Assembly (NCBI GenBank): GCA_022495005.1
Contig: JAGYXB010000825.1
Coordinates: 868,001-932,000, forward strand
DNA: 64,000 nucleotides
Reading direction: 5' to 3'
DNA from: Rhyacophila brunnea
Taxonomy: Eukaryota > Arthropoda > Insecta > Trichoptera > Rhyacophilidae
Shown here: piece by piece, positions 55,717 to 64,000 of the stretch
How the letters are laid out: each line of letters starts with the position of its first letter
Numbering within the stretch: position 1 is the stretch's first letter
Notes under the pieces: generated by a model
Databases searched by the model: none
What the model saw: the letters and a program-made list of their open reading frames with translations, nothing else
What the model was told of the DNA's origin: nothing
Translations under genes and position numbers: made by a program

Positions 55717-56941
55717 CAGTGACGCCCCTAGACAAAATGCCGCCCCTAGGCAGCGCTAAAATGCCGCCCCATTTTTATATAGTATTTTTTTTTCATCCTT
55801 ACATGACCCCACGTGTGACCCATTATAAATATTTAGGTACATGGGTCAATGAGAAATGGGACAAGTCTCAGGAAATAAAAACTAGAATTGAGATCGCAAG
55901 GAGCGCCTTTCTCAAAATGAGACGCCTCCTTAGTAATCGAGATCTTAACCTAGGTCTGAGACTGCGTATGGTACGTTGTTATGTTCTCTCAATTCTTTTC
56001 TATGGTATGGAAGTATGGACGTTAAACCAAGAGATGTCACGGAGACTTGAAGCTTTCGAGATGTGGCGGTATGGACGCATCCTCAAAATTCCTTGGACTG
56101 ACCGGGTGACAAATGTTGAAGTTCTCAATCGAATGGGGAAGGACCATGAAGTTCTATGTAGTATCAAAACCAGGAAACTACAGTACAACGGTCACATTAT
56201 GAGAGGACAAAAATACGGCATTCCCCAACTTGTCATTCAAGGAAAGATCAATGGGAAGCGTAGCAGAGGACGGCGACGCATTTCTTGGCTTAAGAACCTC
56301 CGTGATTGCTACGAGTGCAGCTCCACCGAACTATTCCGGGTAGCAGACGACAAAGATAAGATCGCATTGATGGTGGCCGACCTCCGCTAGGGGATGGCAC
56401 AATAAGAAGAAGACATGACCCCAATATTTAAGAAATGTGTTGTATGGATACATTACTAACAAAATATATACCACTAAATCCAATTTAAATGCCATCTCTA
56501 CTTCAATAAACAATATTGCGAGTCCACGGTTTCAGATACATTTAAAAATACACCTGACAACTTTCAAAACACGCGTGTTAGGTAAGTACCTACCGATGTA
56601 GGTACATACCTATAATTCAAAATATAATTCGTAAATCTGCACGTCGTGTCATTGCTGGTCATCAAGGACGTGAAGTCCAAGGTTAACAGAAGTAAACTAG
56701 ATATCGCGAAACCGACAAAAATATTACAGTCCTGTTAAACCTTTTATGTTAATTCTTAATACATTTGTTTCCAAACAGTGAGCTGATTTTTTTAATCGAA
56801 GGATATTTTCGTTTTTAAGTACTAAGTTTATGTACCTATTTCTATATAATATACCTAATTATTCTACTCGATTTGCCGCCCTTCAAGTGACTGCCGCCCC
56901 CAAGCGACGCTCAATCTGCCTACCTCCACGGGACGTAACTG
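55717..56941 (+). mobile_element. hAT element X with LINE insertion
   Basis: Left end CAGTGACGCCCCTAGACAAA and right end (reversed) CAGTTACGTCCCGTGGAGGT. An 8-bp duplication with one mismatch flanks it (GTGGTTTA 55709-55716; GTGTTTTA 56942-56949). Without the 602-bp LINE it is about 0.6 kb. It shares its 3' half with 43460-43821 and, reversed, both ends with 58548-58984. Confidence 0.8.
55811..56412 (+). mobile_element. 5'-truncated LINE with 10-bp TSD and uninterrupted ORF2 tail
   Basis: ACATGACCCC is present at 55801-55810 and 56413-56422. The insert encodes RVTHYKYLGTWVNEKWDKSQ, YVLSILFYGMEVWTLNQEM, YNGHIMRGQKYGI and SRGRRRISWLKNLRDCYECS, ending VADLR at stop 56388-56390, then a short AAGAAGAAG tail. 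These are the YLG, L.YG.E.W, GH..R and RGRRR.SWL..LR motifs after the catalytic core of insect LINE ORF2. The open frame from 55719 is a chance fusion of hAT end and LINE. The lack of stops suggests a fairly recent insertion. Confidence 0.85.
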
Positions 56942-56977
56942 GTGTTTTAGATGTGAATTGAGAGAGGTAAATCGTAG

Positions 56978-57034
56978 AAATTTATTCCAGAAATGGAGAT
57001 GTATTCCAGAAGTGGAGCTGTATTCTAGAATCTA
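56978..57034 (+). repeat. Short tandem repeat, about 19-bp unit
   Basis: AGAAATTTATTCC, AGAAATGGAGATGTATTCC and AGAAGTGGAGCTGTATTCT follow each other; three imperfect units. Confidence 0.6.
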
Positions 57035-57220
57035 GATTAATGATTAATTTTAAGCAGGGAAAATCAATTTTCCAATGTTAAATTACTACATAAATATGAG
57101 TATATGATCTCCATAATATTTTAATTTCTTACTTGAGAAACCCGTAATTATTTGCTTGGCATTTCCAATTAAACGGACGACACATAAAGCAGATACGTTC
57201 AAAATAATGACGTTTTATAA

Positions 57221-58158
57221 CAGCGATTTCCAAACTGGAGGCGCGAAAAGTTTAACACAATAATTCATGTAGCTACAGGTTTGCAGTTTGCAAATGCATA
57301 GTTTATAAAACGGCCGTTAGTTATAGACTACACAAAAACAGTCCTATAAAAGGTTGTTTGCAAACCTGTCTGAAAATATGGAGACTAATTTTATAATACC
57401 ATACTTCTTTCTATACTATTGTGAGGCGCGTTGGCTATCTCGTGAAAAATGAAATAAAAGGGTCAAATCATAATGTTGAAATGTGAGGCAAATTTGTTTA
57501 AGAACGATAATTTTGTTGTTAAACATGCCTATTTGGTTTAAATTTAAAAAAAAGAGTGATTAAATCAAAGCAAGGACTACTTATGCATTCACGATTTAAA
57601 AAGACAAAGTGAAGGCACTCATAAAAAACTGGAGCTTTGGAAATCAAAATTACAAAAACAAATAAGTTTGCCATGTCTCCGCTTTTAAATGATTTCTACG
57701 CCAGATAGGTATATTGAAGCAAACAAAAATCTATTTACTGAGTTCTTGGTTAGTTTGATACTGCACTTTTCACATTATGTTATTAATAGTAAAAGAACTA
57801 TTAAATATTTTTAACATGTGGTTGAAAGATACTGGCCTGGGGGCCCGCTTCAGGATGTGAAGCCCATGATAGAATCCATTTGTCAATGAACGATGATGAA
57901 TTTCAATTGACTACTACTGAAATTGATTGTCCTAATAAACAAGCACATTCGTCACATGAAAAACAAATTAATTTAAAAATGAATATAATATAAAGTAGTT
58001 TGTTTATTTTTATATATTTTTTTCATTTTTGTATTAGTACATTGTTGACTATTTAAAAATATGTCAGTATTATTTAATGAAATCAAGGGGGGGGGGAGGC
58101 GCCAAGCTTAGATTTTTTTTAAAGGGAGGCGTAGTTACATAAAGATTGGAAACCACTG
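57221..58158 (+). mobile_element. Internally deleted hAT element Y, copy 1
   Basis: Left end CAGCGATTTCCAAACTGGAG; right end (reversed) CAGTGGTTTCCAATCTTTAT. Flanks TTTTATAA and TTTTCTAA form an 8-bp duplication with one mismatch. Inside are decayed pieces of a SCAND3/ZBED-type transposase (DLKRQSEGTHKK…LELWKSKLQK at about 57590-57660; codons for AH.SHEKQINLK at about 57945). A poly-G run precedes GAGGCGCCAAGCTTAG. It is non-autonomous. Confidence 0.8.
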
Positions 58159-58547
58159 TTTTCTAATATGAAGAGAATATTCTATAAGTAACGTTTGCAA
58201 TAACGTTACCTGTCTTACCTGTGTGAGCGATATTAATTATTATAATAAATCGTTATTAAAAGTCTCGCGTTGCAATCATGTGGTCAATTAAATTTTTCAA
58301 TTTATTTATTTGTTTTTTTTTTACAGATATTACAAACATATCATTTAAAACGTCCACAAAATAACTTCATCAGAACTCATATTTCAACCACGCGTACGAG
58401 GGCTGGGTGAAAAATCCGCACCATCAAAAAATATACTATTAATTTAATATACTTATATGATTGTGGAACATTTTAACAATAGATATCCGTGGCGCAGATG
58501 TGTACGAATTATACAGGGCAAATTTGATTATATGTAGTAGTTGACCT

Positions 58548-58984
58548 CAGTGACGTCTCGTGGGGGTAGGCAGATTGAGCGTCGCTTGGAGGCGGCAGTT
58601 ACTCGAAGGGCGGCAAATCGAGATTTGGTATATCTGCTTATAGAAATAGCTAAAAATATTTTGTTTACATGTTGTACCTACCTACAATAATAGCTTTGTA
58701 AAAATGGTGTGTAACTAACAAATCTGTGTATTGCCAGAAATATCAACCAAAAACGACATCAGACTTTGATGATTTGGGTAAGTGTCTAACATAATTATAT
58801 TTATTCGCTTTTTATATCGAAATTTAATTTTGTATGCTTTATTGGTGTACATTTTATTAGTAATGTATCAATACAACACATTTCTTAGATACTGGAGTCA
58901 TGAAAGGGTGATAAAATACTGTACAAAAATGGGACGGCTTTTTGGGGCTGCCTAGGGGCGGAATTTTGCCTAGGGACGTCACTG
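58548..58984 (-). mobile_element. hAT element X, short copy with 8-bp TSD
   Basis: GTTGACCT (58540-58547) and GTTGACAT (58985-58992) flank ends CAGTGACGTCTCGTGGGGGT and (reversed) CAGTGACGTCCCTAGGCAAA. The 437-bp unit is the reverse of the 55717 element without its LINE. A 70-codon minus frame at its right side is a by-product. Confidence 0.85.
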
Positions 58985-59962
58985 GTTGACATGCATTAAA
59001 CCAATTGCATAACTTTCTATCGCTCAGCTCTGACTGTGACTTATTATCTTTTTCTATCAAAACTACCAAACTTTGCGCTAATATGAGATATTTACAAATA
59101 TATATCTTGCATGCGAAAGAAAAAGTGAGTTATATCTAAAAGTACCACTTTTCAGCTGAAAGAGAAGGAGAGGTAGAAGAAAATTGAGCTTGAGATCATT
59201 TTACATGTGAAGTTTATTTGGTCAGAGACGTTCATTTGAACCATCGCATTACAGTGACGGATTTAGGGACGTGAAGGCCCGAAACTAATTTTGAGGTCTC
59301 TCAAGATAAAAAATAAAATAAAAACGCTAAATTCCAATTACTAGTAAATATAACCACTTACCTAGTAAATATAACCACGTACCTATATCTTTCCTAGAAT
59401 CACATACTATAATAAAAAATATCTATTATTGAAGATGACAGTTATAACTGATGACACATATTTTTTTTTTGTGTACGTATATATTGGAATGGTTATATTA
59501 TAGCCCGTTTAGATATTAGTTTTAGGAATTTTATTGTTCTTTGTGTGATATTGCATCGGTGTTCAATTTAGAGAAATACGCATATTTTTAAGATTACAAT
59601 TGTATCACTGGTGTGAACTGTTTCGAGACCCCTTTAAAACTTCAGATAAATCAATTGCATCATCGGCATCTAAATAATTCCCGCTGTATATATGCATTAC
59701 GGTTAATTTTATTTCGCACATAGGTATAATAATATGTTATATTATCGTCATCTTATTATTAAAACCTCGTAAGTCTATTTGAGAATAATATTGAGGGGAA
59801 GAAAAAAACGTAATAAAAACAATATTTTAAACACTTCTCTAATCACTGGTTGTGAAATACGAGGTTTTAATTCCAAGTTTGAAACCACGAGACCTACGAG
59901 TTTTTAAAATTTGTCGATACGGACAGACTCTCTAGTCAGTCAGGACAGTCTAGACTCTAGAG
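58985..59962. other. Interval with hAT-like element I fragments
   Basis: CAGTGACGGATTTAGGGACG at 59252 looks like a hAT terminus. 59610-59670 read on the minus strand (GATGCCGATGATGCAATTGA then AAGTTTTAAAGGGGTCTCGA) matches element I at 19085 and 44400. No full element or gene can be drawn. Confidence 0.4.
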
Positions 59963-60897
59963 CAGTGATTTCCAAACTGGGAGGCGCGGAGTGTTGCAAA
60001 AGGAAGCGCGAAAAGTTTAACATAAATGTAGCCACAGATTTGCAGTTTGCAAATGCATAATTTACAAAACGGTCGCTAGTTATAAACTGCAGAAAAAGTA
60101 CTATAAAAGGTTGTTTGCAAACCTGTCTGAAGACATGGAGACTAATTGTATAATACCTCAGTTCTATGCTATTGTGAAGCGCGCTGGCTATCTCGTGAAA
60201 AATGAAATAAAAGGGTCAAATCAAAATATTGAAATTTGAGGCAAATTTGTTTAGGAACGATAACTTTGTTGTTAAACTTGTCTATCTGGTTGAAATTTGA
60301 AAAAAAAGAGTAAATTAATCAATGCAAGGACCACTAATGCATTTACTGATTTAAAAAGACAAAGTGAAGACATTCATAAAAAATGGAGCTTTGGAAATCA
60401 AAATTACAAAAAAATAAGTTCGTCATGTTTCCACTTATAAATGATTTCTGCGCCAGATATATTGAAGCAAACAAAAATCTATTTACTGAACGCTTGGATA
60501 GTTTGCTAATGCACTTTTCACATTATTTATTTAAATAAAACATGTCGATTTTACAAAGTTCGTATGGATATAGAATCCATGGCCCTCACAAGGGGGTGGG
60601 TTGACAGGGCTCAGGCCTGGGGGCCCGGCGAGTGAGATTAACACACATTACAAATTTACTCTAATAGTAAAAAAGTCGCCTGCGGCGCTATCTACTATTA
60701 AATATTTTATTTTACACATTTCATATAAATAGTAAAATCTTGTTTATTTTTATATTAATTTATTTATTTTTATATTAGTACATTTTCTACTATTTAAAAA
60801 GGTGTCTGTATTATTAGTTTATGAAATAAAGGAGGGGAGGCGCCAGGATTAGATTTTTTTAAAGGGAGCCGTAGTAACATAAGTTTGGAAACCACTG
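59963..60897 (+). mobile_element. Internally deleted hAT element Y, copy 2, perfect 8-bp TSD
   Basis: CTCTAGAG lies at 59955-59962 and 60898-60905. Ends are CAGTGATTTCCAAACTGGGA and (reversed) CAGTGGTTTCCAAACTTATG. The interior holds transposase debris (TDLKRQSEDIHKK, FVMFPLINDFCARYIEANKN as approximate frames near 60347-60480) typical of SCAND3/ZBED-like hATs. The catalytic residues and hATC domain are gone; a related hATC domain remains at 14543-14698. Confidence 0.9.
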
Positions 60898-60905
60898 CTC
60901 TAGAG

Positions 60906-61798
60906 AACAGGGTTTTGATTGGAATTAAAAAGTTTTTTAGTACGATTTTTGTCGAACAAACATAATTTTTTTTCCATAATATCGGACTTACGAGGTCTTA
61001 ATAGTTAGGTGACGTTATACGTCTTTTATAATACGGTTTGACCGATTTGAAAAGGTTACTTTTGTTGACAGTATTGTTTGACTCTTTGAGTCATCGACGA
61101 TTATTCAATTCAGAAAACACTCACAAAACCAAGTCAATATTTAACCCTTTTCAAACTTCGCAGTAACAATGTGCACAATAAATAATACAGAAGCACGAAT
61201 TCAACGAGATACGCGGCGGTAAAAAGCGGAAGAGTGGACATCGGGCCAAAGTAGCGATCGGGGAGCCATCAGACATCGAAGGCATCGAACGGGAACCGAA
61301 AAGGTAGCCTTACCTTTGTCAAGTCCATCACTGTCAATGCTCAGCTGTCAGAAGGCTGTTTTCAGGACAGAGGCGTGGGAGGGCAGTAATAACAGAGAGG
61401 CGTCAAGAAAGATTAATTATTAAATAAAAATAATAAAAAAACATAATTTCATATCAAGATTAATCAAAAAAAGTGGATTGGATTCTCTTATTGAATCTAT
61501 CAGTAAATTTACGATATTCAACAATAACTTTCTACTTTATATTGTCGACTTTTACGGTTAGGATACACGGCGATGCAAAATTCCACGTTTACGCCGTGTT
61601 ACACGGGTACTAGGTCGGTTTGGTTGTGCTATATTTGTGTATAAATAATCTAATGCACATCTGGCATAACCAAATCTACCAAAACGAGGAAACTTACAAC
61701 GCTATAATATCTCTTAAATCTTCTGCAACTTGCAGGACCGTGTGTCCTGTATTAGGATCATATAATGTTGACATATTTAATTAATATAAAATCAATCA
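60906..61798. other. Unrecognised interval with a GC-richer patch
   Basis: 61190-61410 is GC-rich for this window but has no long frame; it could be a LINE 5' UTR or unknown repeat. No gene is seen. Confidence 0.3.
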
Positions 61799-62252
61799 TT
61801 TTACAACGTTTTTTTTAGCTCGTATTCTTATTTGTCCGGTGGTTGTTTGTCCGGTACAAATCTTGCAATCGATTTTTAACTAACTTCCCGACTAGCTAGA
61901 CATTTGAAACTTTAGAATACATATATCAGAACATGATGCCAATGCATTCTTTTAATACTTTTAGCCATCTTTAAGTAGAATTGAATTCATTTTCAGTTAA
62001 TTCTGTTTTGTATGAAAAGTTATTTCGACACCATTATTGGTTGCTAGGGTCTGGGGTCCTAGCAACTTAATTATTAATATATACGTGCGTTACTATGGAA
62101 ATCAATATGACATGTCAAAACGACATTTCAATATTATTTCTATCAAGTACAATTTTTTTTGATCGTTTAAGCTAGTCAAGTGAAGTTTATATGGTTCAAC
62201 AGAAAATTTAAAAACGTTATATATAAAAAGTTCTTTTTATCTTGTAATTATT
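61799..62252 (+). mobile_element. MITE A copy j (best full-length copy)
   Basis: It runs from TTACAACGTTTTTTTTAGCT to AGTTCTTTTTATCTTGTAAT then TATT. The outer ends share TTACAA as a short inverted repeat. A longer subterminal inverted repeat pairs ACAACGTTTTT (61801) with AAAAACGTT near 62210. The 454-bp length and lack of coding mark a MITE-type element. Superfamily and target duplication are unclear (TTA or nothing). Confidence 0.9.
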
Positions 62253-63162
62253 CATAGAGTTTTTTTATTTTATTGTATTTTTATTATTGTCACTCTCCCT
62301 GCATGCGACTTAATAATAGGTACATGAATTGAATAAAATATATATTATACCTATATAATGTAATAATTAATTTATAGTAAGACTGGTTTCACCTAGTTAT
62401 AAGTATCTACCTACATATATATTATATGTGTGCAAACCGATGAAGCGATAAATCTATTGGTGAAAATTTTATATGACATTTATTATTATTATTATTAGTA
62501 TTAGTGTTTATCAATGTGACCCCAAATGTGGAGCACTGGACTCCCCTCAAAGTATAATACAAATAATTTATATTGCGTTAAGATCTATGTAAAAATAATC
62601 CCTGGATATACGGAGAGTGAGTGAAAAACCTTTGACAGTTTAATAGACAGATAAAAAACACCTAGAGTATATTTAAATATAGACCTCCATACATAGTGAA
62701 ATGATTACGTGATATTTAATTTTATTTACTGTTTAATTACAAACCCTCTCGCCACGTACGCAACTGCATGCACTCTCACGCGGTAAAGGCTATACGAGAA
62801 ACAAAAAAGTGTATCGGCTGAACCCAAAGAGCTGTCTCCCTTATATGGTGAAACAGAAGATTTAATGTCTTGCTCCCGACTACACATAGCTCAGACCAGA
62901 GCTGGACATCATCGAAGGTCCAGTGATATTATCAAGTCCTCATAATTGTATTTATATAATGGTGAGAAATATGCATAATATGTTTATATTAATATGTATT
63001 TTAGAGTCAGGAGCTTAGTAAGGTATCAAAGGTCCAAAGCGGGAAGTGTAGATGGTGATTTATTTGTGAGACAAAGCCCAGACATGGCGTATGTTTTTTA
63101 TCAGAATGCGGTGTAAAGCGTGTCCAAAAATTATTAAGAGTTGACTGTCTATACTCTATACC
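62253..63162. other. Unrecognised AT-rich interval
   Basis: Contains a short TAT-TAT microsatellite (62478-62497). No gene is seen. Confidence 0.35.
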
Positions 63163-63235
63163 AGGGCTAGTCAACCTGGTCCCTACCGCCACTAGTGGGC
63201 GTTCCAACTTTCATGGTGGGCGGTAGGGGTTTTAA
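63163..63235. mobile_element. hAT-like terminus fragment
   Basis: CAGGGCTAGTCAACCTGGTC then GCCACTAGTGGGCGTTCCAA and GGTGGGCGGTAGGGG is a typical non-autonomous hAT end. The other end was not found. Confidence 0.4.
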
Positions 63236-63382
63236 AAACAGTTTTATTATGTTTTCATACAATTCCCCGTGATATTCAGTTTATTGATACCTTTCCCTAC
63301 CCCATATCTTGTGGAATCAGGCTTTAGTTTGTTCGTTAAATCATTTGTTTCTCACAAAAATTGATCCAGATATCCAGGGAAT

Positions 63383-63855
63383 GGGACAACTGGACGCCAG
63401 ATGTCGTAGATACGTAAACAGAACGTAGACGAGGAATTTTAATCAGTTTCTATCTACTACTTCGTAGTTTTAATTCATTTTACTCTGAAAATAATGTTTT
63501 TTATTACGGATTGAGAATTACCATGTCTAATGCCGAGTCTACACTGGCAACATGTCGCCAGCAACCTCGTTAAATTTTACGATAATTATCATACTTATTG
63601 TAAAATTTAACGAGGTTGCCGGCGACATGTTGCCAGTGTGGACCCGGCATAAGGCTTTATATAAAAATAAAAACTCTTTTTTCAACATATGCGCGATTAA
63701 ATCATTATTTACGTGTGCATATTTAAATTCGCACCGACTATTAAATCATAATATAATAATTTAAATATAAATAATAATATTAAATATTTTATTAAAAGTA
63801 CCTATAAGTACCTAACGTCTATTTATTTTCGAATTGTGTGGCGTCCAGTTGTCCC
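63383..63855. mobile_element. TIR element containing a near-perfect 50-bp hairpin
   Basis: GGGACAACTGGACGCCA at 63383-63399 is matched inverted at 63839-63855. Inside, 63530-63580 and 63600-63651 pair with three mismatches over about 50 bp (CACTGGCAACATGTCGCCAG against its inverted copy), with a 19-nt loop. No coding sequence is seen; the 70-codon frame crosses the hairpin. Confidence 0.65.
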
Positions 63856-64000
63856 GGCGCCAAATCGTCCTAGACCCGATATTCAGTATTTAGTTTTGTA
63901 GCATCAGCCTCAGGGATCTCAATTAATAAATTAAATGTAATTTCCATCAGACTTCATGCTTCTGTGTATGCAAAGTATAAGTAAAAAGATAGATCTAACT

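Overview
The window looks like transposon-dense, AT-rich insect nuclear DNA with no convincing host gene. Three things point to an insect: short interstitial arrays of TTAGG/CCTAA (the usual arthropod telomere unit), tRNA-derived SINEs, and a mix of jockey/CR1-type LINE tails with hAT, Tc1/mariner, pogo-like, Harbinger-like and Helitron-like remains. The many AATAATATTAT and GTAGGTACCTAC strings suggest an aphid-like hemipteran, but a moth cannot be excluded. This is inference from composition only; I cannot name the species.

Layout. 1-2400: an internally deleted pogo-like element with clear 25-bp TIRs and TA flanks, then a SINE. 2400-4280: a composite element edged by inverted GTTCTGTTTTGTC repeats and holding two further repeats. 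4.7-8.5 kb: CCTAA array, SINE, hAT ends, an ACCGGTATT-rich hAT-like element and a LINE tail. 10.8-16.1 kb: a 0.68-kb TTAA-flanked foldback and relatives, two CR1/jockey LINE ends, a Harbinger-like MITE and a hAT C-terminus. 16-28 kb: nested hAT and TTAA elements, two more hATs and a 1.2-kb foldback. 29-31.5 kb: LINE fragments, a head-to-head SINE pair, MITE A. 32.8-35.8 kb: SINE, LINE, then a mariner-type transposase pseudogene broken by four later insertions. 36-43.8 kb: LINE tail, hAT-like H element, SINE inside SINE, a 372-bp tandem duplication, a small perfect hairpin. 43.8-53.5 kb: mostly unrecognised AT-rich DNA. 53.5-61 kb: Helitron-like and TIR elements and four hATs, one carrying a precisely dated LINE insertion. 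61.8-64 kb: an intact MITE A copy and a TIR element with a near-perfect 50-bp hairpin.

The parts work together only as a record of insertions: target-site duplications give the order of events at several loci (SINE into LINE, LINE into hAT, MITE into mariner, SINE into SINE). No open frame over about 225 codons exists. The longest, at 55719-56390, is a LINE reverse-transcriptase C-terminus fused to hAT sequence. The most unusual objects are the long inverted repeats at 10778-11461 and 23500-24744, the ten-copy MITE A family that I could not classify, and the layered mariner locus.
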